From NCBI RefSeq assembly GCF_030246925.1, contig NZ_CP126740.1:1116001-1180000 (forward strand): DNA of 64,000 nt, given 5' to 3'. This stretch comes from Microbacterium sp. zg-Y625. Lineage in GTDB: Bacteria > Actinomycetota > Actinomycetes > Actinomycetales > Microbacteriaceae. Of the stretch, positions 1-7,562 are shown in pieces; position 1 is the stretch's first letter; the number at the start of each line of letters is the position of its first letter. The notes beneath the pieces are model-generated. The model was not told the origin of the DNA and did not search any database. It saw only the letters and a list, made by a program, of their open reading frames with translations. The translations under genes were made by a program, and so were the position numbers.

Positions 1-52
1 ACAGCCCGCCGATCAGCGCACGGAGGACTACATCAGCGGCAGATTCGGGTGA
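1..52 (+). CDS. pstB: Phosphate ABC transporter ATP-binding protein PstB, 3' end only
   Basis: Only the last 16 codons are inside the window, ending at TGA 50-52. They read QPADQRTEDYISGRFG. The ending TEDYISGRFG is the usual C-terminus of actinobacterial PstB, the ATPase of the PstSCAB high-affinity phosphate importer. The rest of the gene lies before position 1. It converges on the tct operon. About 60 bp separate the two stop codons and hold only a weak 5-bp inverted repeat. The call rests on a short but characteristic tail. Confidence 0.65.
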   Translation, partial: QPADQRTEDYISGRFG

Positions 53-112
53 CGTCACCGGCAACACCGGTCAAACGTTCCGAGGATGTGTGCTGACCGG
101 CATCCACCCGCG

Positions 113-1642
113 TCACCGCAGCACGAGCTCCTTCTTCTGCTGCTTCTCCCGTCGACGCGCGACGACACGGTTTCGGATCGAGAACGCGAGCACGAGAGCC
201 AGCAGCGCGTACAGCGAGATCGTGATGGGACCCTGCACCAGCACCGAGAAGTCGCCGTTCGCGCTCATCGCGGCATCGCGCAGACTCGTCTCGGCCAGCG
301 GCCCCAGCACCATTCCGATGATGAGCGGCGCGAGCGGGTAGTCCATCGCGCGCATGAGGAAACCCAGCACGCCGATGCCGAGCAGCATCAGCAGGTCGAA
401 CGTCGACCCCGACGTGGCGTAGATGCCCAGCGCGCAGAACACGGTGATGCCGGCGTACAGGTACGGGCGGGGGATGAGCAGCAGCTTCGCCCACAGCATC
501 GCGAACGGCAGGTTCAGGATCAGCAGGACGACCATCGCGATGAAGAAGCTCGCCAGCAGAGACCAGACGAGGTCGGGCGCGCGGTCGAAGAGCAACGGGC
601 CGGGCTGCAGCCCGTACTGCCGGAACGCGGCGAGCATGATCGCCGCGGTGGCCGAGATCGGGAGCCCCAGCGCGAGCAGCGCGCCCATCGCCATGCCGGT
701 GGTCGAGTTGCCCGCCGCCTCCGGGGCGGCAAGCCCACGGATCGCACCGCGACCGAACTGCGGATCCTTGCGCCGAGCGTCGAGGCGCTTCTCGACCCCG
801 TACGCCAGGAACGTGGGGATCTCGGACCCGCCGGCGGGGATGACGCCGAACGGCAGGCCGATCGCTGTGCCCCGTAGCCAGGCGGGCGTCGCCTCTTTCA
901 GCTCCTTGCGGCTCAGCCATGGGCGGCCGGTGGGGCGGATGAGCGACCTGTCGGAGGTATGCCGTTCCAGGCATGCGACGTAGATGACCTCGCCGAGAGC
1001 CAGGATCGCGACGGTGACGGTCACGAGTGAGACGCCGTCGAAGAGCTGCGGCGAGTCCATCGTGAACCGGGGTGCCCCCGAGACGCCGTCGATGCCGATC
1101 ACCGCGATGCCGAGGCCGATGAACAGGGCGGTCAGTCCCTTGATCACGTTGTCGGTGACGACGGACGACGTGGCGGCGAAAGCGAACACCGCGAGTGCGA
1201 AGAACTCCGCGGGCCCGAACCTGCTGGAGAAGTCGGCGAGGGCGGGGGCGACGAACACGACCACGATCGAGGCGATGAACCCGCCGATGAACGCGCCGAT
1301 CGCGGCGGTCGCGAGGGCCTGCGCGGCTCGGCCGTTGAGCGCCATCTTGTGACCCTCGAACGTGGAGGCGATCGCCGAGGCCTGACCGGGCGTGTTCATC
1401 AGGATGCCCATGGTCGAGTCGCCGAACAGGCCGCCGAAGTACACCCCGGCGAACATGATGAAGGCGGCGGTCGGGTCCAGCGAGAAGGTGACGGGGAGCA
1501 GAAGCGCCACCGCCATCGAGGACCCGAGGCCCGGGAGCACGCCGACGGCCGTGCCGAGCAGGCATCCGATGAGCACCCACAGCAGGTTCGCGGGGGTGAG
1601 CGCGCCGGCGAAGCCCTCGGCGAGCATCTGCAGTGCATCCAT
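113..1642 (-). CDS. tctA: Tripartite tricarboxylate transporter, large permease subunit TctA
   Basis: This 509-residue, very hydrophobic protein is the large membrane subunit of a TctABC solute importer, which takes up citrate-like carboxylates using an ion gradient and a periplasmic-type binding protein. It shows the TctA hallmarks: an N-terminal GVLPGLGSS segment, FGDSTMGILMNTPGQASA near residue 80, and about a dozen membrane segments. Length matches the family (about 500). It is the last gene of the minus-strand operon tctC-tctB-tctA and follows tctB after 1 nt. The substrate cannot be read from sequence. TctA proteins also serve dicarboxylates, tartrate and terephthalate-type acids. Confidence 0.93.
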   Translation of the reverse strand: MDALQMLAEGFAGALTPANLLWVLIGCLLGTAVGVLPGLGSSMAVALLLPVTFSLDPTAAFIMFAGVYFGGLFGDSTMGILMNTPGQASAIASTFEGHKMALNGRAAQALATAAIGAFIGGFIASIVVVFVAPALADFSSRFGPAEFFALAVFAFAATSSVVTDNVIKGLTALFIGLGIAVIGIDGVSGAPRFTMDSPQLFDGVSLVTVTVAILALGEVIYVACLERHTSDRSLIRPTGRPWLSRKELKEATPAWLRGTAIGLPFGVIPAGGSEIPTFLAYGVEKRLDARRKDPQFGRGAIRGLAAPEAAGNSTTGMAMGALLALGLPISATAAIMLAAFRQYGLQPGPLLFDRAPDLVWSLLASFFIAMVVLLILNLPFAMLWAKLLLIPRPYLYAGITVFCALGIYATSGSTFDLLMLLGIGVLGFLMRAMDYPLAPLIIGMVLGPLAETSLRDAAMSANGDFSVLVQGPITISLYALLALVLAFSIRNRVVARRREKQQKKELVLR

Positions 1643-1643
1643 G

Positions 1644-2249
1644 TCAGAACCCCCCGAGGATGCCGGAGGGGAGCGTCATCCCCAGCATCATGTCGAAACC
1701 GATGTAGGCCACCGAGCTCACCGTGAACCCGACCACGAGGCTCTGCCACGGCTTGGTGGAACCGAAGCCGCGCGCGACGCACCAGAACAGCAGCCCGGCG
1801 GCGATGATCCAGCCGAGCAGGTCGAGGGCGAACGCGAAGACCAAGAACGATCCGACGACCCAGGCCAGCGACGCGACGTCGACGCGCACCGGGCGGGCGG
1901 GGGTGGATGCCGCAGCGGCGGTCTCCTCGTCGAGGAGCGCCTCGACGGGGTCGGCGGCGGGCGCGGCCGGCGTGCGCGCGTCGCGCAGCGCGTTGATCGA
2001 GAGGACGACCGCGAAGACGTACAGGCCGGCGGCGATGATCCCGGGGAAGAACTGGGGGCCCGGGAAGCTCGTTCCCTCGGGCACCCTCATGGTGAGGATG
2101 CCGACCAGCAGGTACGTCGCGAAGGCGGCGATCACGATGGGCATCGTGAGCCCCTTGAGCAGCGCCGCCGTGCGGCTCGGACCCGAGGTGAGCCGGTATC
2201 GGCCGCCGATGACGGCGGATGCCGCGGTGGGATTCGTGGGAAAGGTCAC
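1644..2249 (-). CDS. tctB: Tripartite tricarboxylate transporter, small permease subunit TctB
   Basis: A 201-residue membrane protein, the poorly conserved small subunit of the TctABC importer. Four hydrophobic segments are visible (starting near MPIVIAAFATYLLVG, at FFPGIIAAGLYVFAVV, at LAWVVGSFLVFAF, and at VGFTVSSVAYIGF), separated by an Ala/Pro-rich loop. The start chosen is GTG 2249, whose GTGA overlaps the tctC stop. This 4-bp overlap implies translational coupling. A longer in-frame reading exists upstream but runs through tctC and is not credible. Confidence 0.88.
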   Translation of the reverse strand: MTFPTNPTAASAVIGGRYRLTSGPSRTAALLKGLTMPIVIAAFATYLLVGILTMRVPEGTSFPGPQFFPGIIAAGLYVFAVVLSINALRDARTPAAPAADPVEALLDEETAAAASTPARPVRVDVASLAWVVGSFLVFAFALDLLGWIIAAGLLFWCVARGFGSTKPWQSLVVGFTVSSVAYIGFDMMLGMTLPSGILGGF

Positions 2250-3268
2250 AGGCCCATCTCCTCGTACAGGGTCGCGATGCGACTCTCCTCGTCGTCGAGG
2301 AACGCCGCCAGGTCGTCGCCGGTGATGATCCGCTCGGTCCATCGGTACCGCTCGATGGCGTCCGCCCACTCCGGGGTGGCGACGCTGTCGAGTACGAGGT
2401 CGGTGAGCGCCTCGACGTCGTCGTCGCCCAGCCCGGACGGTGCCGCCAGGAGCCGCCAGTTCGACAGCGAGATGTCGTAGCCCTGCTCCGCCGCGGTCGG
2501 GATGTCGATGCCGTCGATGGGCTCCTTCGCCACCAGCGCGAGCGCCCGCAGGCGTCCCGCCTCGATCTGGTCGATGTTGTCGGGGTAGCCGCCGGCCGCT
2601 GCCTGGGCGGTGCCGTTGAGGAGCGCCTGGATGGCTTCGCCGCCGCCGTCGGAAGAGATGTACGTGGTCTCGACGGGGTCGATGTCGGCGGCGAGCGCGA
2701 GATCGGTCACCACCAGCTGGTCGAAGGATCCGCCGCCGGTCCATGGGATCGACGCCGGATCCTCCCGCCAGGCGGCAACGAGGTCGTCGAGCGTCTCGTG
2801 CGGAGAGTCGGCCGGCACCACGATGACGTCGTACTCCTCGACGATGACGGCGAGCGGGGTGACGTCGCTCATCTTCGCCGCGGAGTCGAACTGGATCGTC
2901 GCGGCGAGGAGACCCGTACCGCCCACCAGCAGGTTGTTGGCCTGACCGTTCAGCACCGACACGTTGCCGAGCGCGATCGTGCCTCCGGCGCCGGGCATGT
3001 TGACGACCTGCACGTTGTTGACCAGGCCGTTGGCCTTCTGCGCCTGCTGCAGCTCGCGCGCGACGCCGTCCCACCCGCCGCCCGCGGCGGCCGGCGCGAT
3101 GATCGTCATGGAGGCGCTGATCTCCTGCCCGCTCGCCGCAGAGGTGATCGAGCCGAACGCCGCCACGCCGACGGCAGCCGCGGCGACGGCTCCGCCGATG
3201 ACGCGCGTGACCACCGTTCGGGTGCGGGAGGTGCCGCCGCTGTGCGTGTCTGTGCCGTTGTCGCTCAT
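2246..3268 (-). CDS. tctC: Tripartite tricarboxylate transporter substrate-binding protein TctC (Bug family)
   Basis: A 340-residue extracytoplasmic binding protein that would deliver a carboxylate to TctAB. Residues 17-45 form a positively charged, then hydrophobic signal segment (RTVVTRVIGGAVAAAAVGVA) ending near an Ala-Ser-Ala-Ala-Ser-Gly site. There is no clear lipobox cysteine. The mature part shows Bug-family patterns: APAAAGGGWD, the MPGAGGTIALGNV loop that contacts the ligand carboxylate, and PWTGGGSFDQ. The ATG at 3268 follows GGAGAG. It heads the tct operon. No regulator is adjacent on the visible side. Confidence 0.9.
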   Translation of the reverse strand: MSDNGTDTHSGGTSRTRTVVTRVIGGAVAAAAVGVAAFGSITSAASGQEISASMTIIAPAAAGGGWDGVARELQQAQKANGLVNNVQVVNMPGAGGTIALGNVSVLNGQANNLLVGGTGLLAATIQFDSAAKMSDVTPLAVIVEEYDVIVVPADSPHETLDDLVAAWREDPASIPWTGGGSFDQLVVTDLALAADIDPVETTYISSDGGGEAIQALLNGTAQAAAGGYPDNIDQIEAGRLRALALVAKEPIDGIDIPTAAEQGYDISLSNWRLLAAPSGLGDDDVEALTDLVLDSVATPEWADAIERYRWTERIITGDDLAAFLDDEESRIATLYEEMGL

Positions 3269-3354
3269 GCTCTCTCTCCGTCCACCCGGACCTCTTCGTC
3301 TCCGATAGATCATTTCACCGCGCGACGCGGGCTGGGGGGTTGCACCGGTGTGTG

Positions 3355-4221
3355 CTACCGGCTGGCATCCGTGCCGGAATGATCCTGCAGCATCGCCGAG
3401 AGCACTTCCTGCGCGACGCGCGGCGCTGCCCGCTCGGGCAGCCAGTGGTTCTCGTCGAGCTCGACGAAGCGGTACTCCGCGCCGACGTACCGGCCGGTCA
3501 GCTCGGCGGCACGACGGCCGAGGGCCTGATCCCCGTTTCCCCAGATGTACGTGGTGTCGACGCTGATGGCGTCCGGGGCGGTGCGTCGCCGACGCCGGTC
3601 GGGCAGCCACATGCCGCGGTACCAGTTGAGAGCCCCGCGCAGCGCCTGCGGCCCGGAGAGGAAGCGCTGGTACTCCTGCGCGAGGTCGATGGGGAGCCCC
3701 GACGCGACGAGCAGCCTTGCCAGGCGCGGTCGCAGCAGTGCTTCGGGCAGCCATGGCAGCTGGAAGAACCCGATGTAGAGCGACCGCAGCGCCTGCGCCG
3801 ACGACACCAGCGATCGCAGCATCGCCCGTGGATGCGGCGTCGACAGCACCGTCACGCCGCTCAGCCGGTGCGGGGATGCCGCGGCCATCCGCCACGCGAC
3901 GAACCCGCCCCAGTCGTGGCCGACGAGGTGGACGCGCTCGACCTCCAGGGCGTCGAGCAGCGCTGTGACGTCGCCGACGACGTCGACCGCGCGGTAGTCG
4001 CGACGCCGCCGTGGGCGCGCGCCGGGGGAGTATCCGCGCTGGTCGAACGCGACGACGCGCGCGCCACCCGCAGCCAGCAGCGGCGTCACCGCGTCCCACG
4101 TGCGACGCGACCCGGGGAACCCGTGCAGCAGCACGACGACCGGGCCATCGAGGGGTCCCGTATCGGAGACATCGAAGCGCAGGGATCCGCGGCGGAAGTC
4201 GTGGAGGCGCGTCTGCGGCAT
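3355..4221 (-). CDS. Alpha/beta hydrolase, epoxide hydrolase-like
   Basis: A 288-residue cytosolic alpha/beta-hydrolase. HGFPGS near residue 34 gives the oxyanion hole and GHDWGG near 101 carries an Asp nucleophile, as in soluble epoxide hydrolases and haloalkane dehalogenases rather than Ser esterases. A C-terminal DENHW supplies the catalytic His. Cap-domain tyrosines that would polarise an epoxide are plausible (RDYRAVD, YIGFFQLP) but not proven. The ATG at 4221 follows a purine-rich stretch. It is monocistronic and diverges from the isochorismatase-type gene. The substrate is unknown. Confidence 0.85.
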   Translation of the reverse strand: MPQTRLHDFRRGSLRFDVSDTGPLDGPVVVLLHGFPGSRRTWDAVTPLLAAGGARVVAFDQRGYSPGARPRRRRDYRAVDVVGDVTALLDALEVERVHLVGHDWGGFVAWRMAAASPHRLSGVTVLSTPHPRAMLRSLVSSAQALRSLYIGFFQLPWLPEALLRPRLARLLVASGLPIDLAQEYQRFLSGPQALRGALNWYRGMWLPDRRRRRTAPDAISVDTTYIWGNGDQALGRRAAELTGRYVGAEYRFVELDENHWLPERAAPRVAQEVLSAMLQDHSGTDASR

Positions 4222-4310
4222 CCTTCATCTTCATCTCCGGGCGCGGCTCGTGCCCAGGGGGTTGCGTGGCGCGAGTGGCCGCGTGCGGGATTCAGGGCGC
4301 CGCGCCGAAC

Positions 4311-4378
4311 TGAGGGGATCTGCCCGGATGAGGGCGTTCTGGCTGAGGTTGCCCCTCATTTCGATCGAGCCCCTCATT
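4311..4378. promoter_or_regulatory. Cluster of TGAGGG half-sites between divergent genes (possible operator)
   Basis: The divergent spacer (4222-4482) holds TGAGGGG at 4311, ATGAGGG at 4328, and two copies of GCCCCTCATT at 4351-4360 and 4369-4378, which read AATGAGGGGC on the other strand. The last two are exactly 18 bp apart and flank the palindrome TCGATCGA. Two forward and two reverse half-sites suggest a regulator binding region, but no regulator gene is adjacent, so this is inference. Confidence 0.3.
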
Positions 4379-4482
4379 CCGGCGGGCGTGGGGCCGCCTC
4401 ACCCCGTAGCTGGCCGGATCCCGTCGCGCCGTGACCGCCTGCCGCCTTTCCGGGCGGCGCCGCAGCCCGCCAGGATGGGGAC

Positions 4483-5058
4483 ATGAGCCCGACCGACACC
4501 GCCCTGCTCGTCATCGACGCACAGGAGTCCTTCCGGCAGCGTCCCGACGACTGGGCGGCCACCGCGAACCCGCAGGTCTTCGACAACATCGCCCTGCTCG
4601 TCGCGCATGCGCGCGCCGCGGGCGATGCCGTGGCCTGGGTGACGCACGCCGAGCCGGGCACCGGGGAAGTGTTCGACCCCGACTCCGGGTTCGTCCGGGT
4701 TGTCGCGGAACTCGGACCCCGGGCCGACGAGATCCAGGTGACCAAGACCACGGTCAACGCCTTCACCTCGACCGACCTGCAGCGGCAGCTCGCGGCCCGC
4801 GGCATCGGCCGGCTGGTCGTCTGCGGCATCCGCACCGAGCAGTGCTGCGAGACCACGGCGCGGATCGCGGGCGACCTCGGGTTCGTGGTGGAGTTCGTGA
4901 CGGATGCCACGACGACCTCGCCGATCCCGGCGGGCCCCGGGTACGCGGCGGTCTCCGGGGACGATCTGATGCGGCGGACGGAGAGCGTCCTCGGCGCGCG
5001 GGAGTTCGCCACCATCACCACGACCGCCCGGCGCGTGCGAGCCGCCGCGGCCGTGTGA
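4483..5058 (+). CDS. Isochorismatase-family cysteine hydrolase
   Basis: A 191-residue single-domain cysteine hydrolase. The Asp-Lys-Cys triad is visible: Asp in LLVIDAQESF (about residue 12), Lys in TKTTVNAF (about 87), and Cys in CGIRTEQCCETTARIA (about 125). Members hydrolyse isochorismate, nicotinamide, ureidoacrylate or other amides, and the motifs here do not decide between them. It lies divergent to the epoxide-hydrolase-like gene and is followed by a 186-bp gap. There is no siderophore gene nearby, so a role in isochorismate metabolism is unlikely. Confidence 0.88.
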   Translation: MSPTDTALLVIDAQESFRQRPDDWAATANPQVFDNIALLVAHARAAGDAVAWVTHAEPGTGEVFDPDSGFVRVVAELGPRADEIQVTKTTVNAFTSTDLQRQLAARGIGRLVVCGIRTEQCCETTARIAGDLGFVVEFVTDATTTSPIPAGPGYAAVSGDDLMRRTESVLGAREFATITTTARRVRAAAAV

Positions 5059-5244
5059 CCGACGCCCCGGAGTCCGTCCACCTCGATGATTGTCCTGTCT
5101 CCACGGTGCCCGCCCGCCGGCCGCGGCGGATCGCCCGACCGGTCAGGTCTGGGGTGAGGGCCGGTGGATCGTGGCATCCACCGATCGGTTGATGCGGGCA
5201 TGCGGGTCGCTGCTGCTCACGGCTCGGCGGTGGAGACTGAGGGT

Positions 5245-5541
5245 GTGCGCATCGAGTTCGAATCCGTCGTGTTCCGGTGGGAAGCACGCCCCGAGACGTG
5301 GCTGTTCGCCGACGTCCCCGAGGAGCTGAGCGCCGACATCGCCGAACTCACTGCACCCTTCACACGCGGGTTCGGTGCGGTGCGCGTCGAGGCCACCGTC
5401 GGCGGCACGACGTGGCGCACGTCGATCTTCCCCAGTACGTCCGGTCGCTACTGGCTTCCGCTCAAGCGCGCCGTGCGCGAGGCGGAGTCGCTCGAGGAGG
5501 GTGGGGCGGTCACGGCGTCGCTCGAGGTGCTGGGGGTCTGA
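5245..5541 (+). CDS. DUF1905 domain protein
   Basis: This small (98-residue) protein matches the DUF1905 pattern: an Arg-Trp-Glu beta-strand opening (FRWEARPETWLFADVP), a central GGTTWRTSIFPS segment, and a KRAVREAE helix with a final hydrophobic strand. The function is unknown. The family often occurs alone or fused to YdeI-like domains. Start GTG 5245 is preceded by a GAGG-type site. An upstream in-frame ATG at 5200 would add 15 residues that do not resemble the family. Confidence 0.75.
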   Translation: MRIEFESVVFRWEARPETWLFADVPEELSADIAELTAPFTRGFGAVRVEATVGGTTWRTSIFPSTSGRYWLPLKRAVREAESLEEGGAVTASLEVLGV

Positions 5542-5587
5542 CGGGTCACTCCGCTTCGTCGAGGGCCGCGGGCCGGGCGGAGCTCGT

Positions 5588-5617
5588 TTGACCTGTGGTC
5601 AGACCATACCCTAGGCT
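5588..5617 (+). promoter_or_regulatory. Sigma-70-type promoter with GntR/FadR-type operator
   Basis: TTGACC (5588-5593) and TAGGCT (5612-5617) are separated by 18 bp and lie 38 bp before the aldolase start. Inside the spacer is the perfect palindrome TGGTCAGACCA (5596-5606). It fits the TNGTNNNACNA consensus of FadR-subfamily GntR repressors. A bound repressor there would block RNA polymerase. The cognate regulator is not in the window. Confidence 0.6.
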
Positions 5618-5654
5618 TGAAACGATTCATTCGGATCGCGACCAAGGAGTCAGC

Positions 5655-6476
5655 ATGGCCATCGACCGCCCGACCATCGAGCAGTATCTCGCCAGCATGG
5701 GCGCGGCCGGGCACCGCATCTGTGAGATCGACGCGAGCGAAGCCGGTGCCGGCAACATCTCGATCTGCCTCGACGAGCTTCCGCGCGTTCGTCAGCTCTT
5801 CCCGATCTCGGAGCGCATCGAGCTGCCGCTGGCCGCGCCCGCCTTGGCAGGTCGCACGCTGCTGGTCACCGGATCGGGGCGGCGCCTGCGCCAGATCGCC
5901 GAGAACCCGCTGGCGGCGATCGCGGCGGTCATCGTGGATGCCGACGGCGTCGGCGCCGAGATGCTCTCGTCACCGCAGCGCCAGTTCGACGCGCTCACGA
6001 GCGAGTTCAACTCTCATCTCGCGGTGCACGACGATCAGGTCGGCCGGCGCGGGCTGGACTTCCACGCCGTGGTGCACGCACAGCCGCCGCACTTGACCTA
6101 CCTCAGTCACGTGCCGACGTACCGGGACACCGAGACGATGAACCGCCGCATCCTGCGGTGGGAGCCGGAGTCGATCGTGGCCCTCCGCGACGGCATCGGC
6201 GTGCTGGAGTTCATGGTGCCCGGATCCGCCGAACTCATGGCGGCCAACGTGCAGGGCCTGCGCGAGCACGAGATCGTGCTCTGGAGCAAGCACGGCGTCA
6301 TGGCCCGATCCGATCTGTCGGTCACGCGCGCGGTGGACCGGGTCGAGTATGCCGAGACCGGCGCGAAGTACGAGTACATGAACCTCACCGCCGGCGGCCG
6401 CGGGGAGGGGCTGAGCACGGACGAGATCCGGGCGGTGGCCGACGCCTTCGGCGTGACGTCGCGCTGGGTGTCGTGA
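5655..6476 (+). CDS. Class II aldolase, rhamnulose-1-phosphate aldolase-like
   Basis: At 273 residues the length equals that of RhaD (274). Shared segments are GNISICLDE near the N-terminus, LLVTGSG, DGVG, TSEFNSH (with the catalytic Glu), MVPGSAE, and VLWSKHGV with the third metal-binding His. RhaD-type enzymes cleave L-rhamnulose 1-phosphate to dihydroxyacetone phosphate and lactaldehyde using Zn. The usual His-x-His metal pair appears here as VVHAQPPH, so the second His is replaced by Gln and another His comes later. The substrate may differ. AAGGAG at 5644-5649 precedes ATG 5655. The GntR-type operator upstream suggests control by a sugar-linked repressor. Confidence 0.8.
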   Translation: MAIDRPTIEQYLASMGAAGHRICEIDASEAGAGNISICLDELPRVRQLFPISERIELPLAAPALAGRTLLVTGSGRRLRQIAENPLAAIAAVIVDADGVGAEMLSSPQRQFDALTSEFNSHLAVHDDQVGRRGLDFHAVVHAQPPHLTYLSHVPTYRDTETMNRRILRWEPESIVALRDGIGVLEFMVPGSAELMAANVQGLREHEIVLWSKHGVMARSDLSVTRAVDRVEYAETGAKYEYMNLTAGGRGEGLSTDEIRAVADAFGVTSRWVS

Positions 6477-6537
6477 CGCGTCCGCCGATCGGCTGACCGC
6501 GCCGCTGGGACGGCACGGGTGCGGCGCCCGCCGATGC

Positions 6538-6556
6538 GGGAGTGCTCAGCACTCCC
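6538..6556. terminator. Hairpin between convergent genes
   Basis: GGGAGTGC (6538-6545), loop TCA, GCACTCCC (6549-6556) form an 8-bp perfect stem. It overlaps the stop codon of the minus-strand GH114 gene and lies 62 bp after the aldolase gene. There is no U-tract, so terminator function is only plausible. Confidence 0.4.
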
Positions 6557-7541
6557 GGTGCACGTGGCCCGGTGCCCCCGGCGGCTGCAGCGCGCGGTCG
6601 CGCAGGATGATGGAGCGCTCCGGGCCGTCGTCGCGGCAGATCCACTCGAACGCGGTGCGTGACACGCCGTCGCGCTGCTGCACCGGGTCGGCGTCGGTGT
6701 ACTCGATCTCGAAGACGAGGGCTCCGTACACGTCGGTGTAGGCGTCGCACTCGCTGTGCGCGGCGCATTCCTCGGCGATCGCGAAGTCGAACCCCTGCAC
6801 CGGGTCGGTCGTGTCCACGAACGTGCGGCCGGTGAGTCCGTATCCGTCCGGTGAATCGGACGTGTTCTTCTGGGCGATCGCGAGCCCGAGATCGTGCACG
6901 GCCGGCACCACGAGCTTCAGGTACTCGCGCGTCTGCGCGAACGAGACCAGCCCGGCCGAGCGCCCGGCCGCATCGAGGTTGTCGGGTTCGATCGCCTGGT
7001 ATCCGGCATCCGCACATCCCTGGAACCACTCGTGTTGCACGTCGAGCAGCCGCTCGCGCTGGGCGGGTGTGCGCACGTCGAAGAGCGCCTCGTTCCATTC
7101 GCCGTCGATGACGAGCGCCCCGTCGGTGTCGCGCAGCAGCAGGTCGGGATGGTTATCGATCCACCACTGCGTGGTGCCATAGCCCCCGGGGCCTGCGACG
7201 CCTTCCTCGTCGGGCTGCGTCTGCAGCAGGTTCACGTAGCAGACGTTGTAGAAGCCGTCACCGGCCGGTTCGGCCCGGCGATCGCGGCTGACCACCTGCA
7301 CTCCGGCCTCGGGTGCGTAGCTCCCGCCCAGCTGGTACGAGAACCCGCCGGTCGCGGGCGGCAGCGCAGGCGCCGAGATGTCGGCCCGTGCCGCCGGCGT
7401 CGCGACAGTCGGAGGGCGTTCGGAAACCCCGAAGGCCACAGCGATCAGGGCGGTGACCCCCAGCCCGCCGAGTGCGGCAGCCGCGGCCCAGCGCTTCGTC
7501 GCCGAGGAGGGACCGCGGGGTCTTGGCTGCACAAGGGACAT
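6546..7541 (-). CDS. Secreted endo-alpha-1,4-polygalactosaminidase-like protein (GH114)
   Basis: This 331-residue protein has a basic N-terminus and one hydrophobic segment (about residues 17-41), so it is exported or membrane-tethered. The body resembles the GH114/TM1410-like (beta/alpha)8 family: YVNLLQTQPDE, WWIDNHPDLLLRDTDG, a catalytic-type Asp/Glu strand GYQAIEPDNLD, AIAQKN, and FAIAEEC. Related enzymes cleave galactosamine-rich polysaccharides such as Pel or fungal galactosaminogalactan. The polysaccharide target here is inferred. The gene is 21 bp upstream of the UbiB-like gene stop, on the same strand. Confidence 0.78.
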   Translation of the reverse strand: MSLVQPRPRGPSSATKRWAAAAALGGLGVTALIAVAFGVSERPPTVATPAARADISAPALPPATGGFSYQLGGSYAPEAGVQVVSRDRRAEPAGDGFYNVCYVNLLQTQPDEEGVAGPGGYGTTQWWIDNHPDLLLRDTDGALVIDGEWNEALFDVRTPAQRERLLDVQHEWFQGCADAGYQAIEPDNLDAAGRSAGLVSFAQTREYLKLVVPAVHDLGLAIAQKNTSDSPDGYGLTGRTFVDTTDPVQGFDFAIAEECAAHSECDAYTDVYGALVFEIEYTDADPVQQRDGVSRTAFEWICRDDGPERSIILRDRALQPPGAPGHVHREC

Positions 7542-7562
7542 TGTGCCCCGGGCCGGTCGCGG

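Noticed and set aside
53..112. Inverted repeat ACCGG-CAACA-CCGGT as terminator between pstB and tctA
   Set aside because: Only five base pairs and no U-tract; too weak to list as a terminator.
2246..4234. A 662-residue fusion of a long N-terminal part to TctC
   Set aside because: The N-terminal part is antisense or out of frame to the alpha/beta hydrolase and the intergenic region. TctC has its own ribosome site and signal peptide at 3268.
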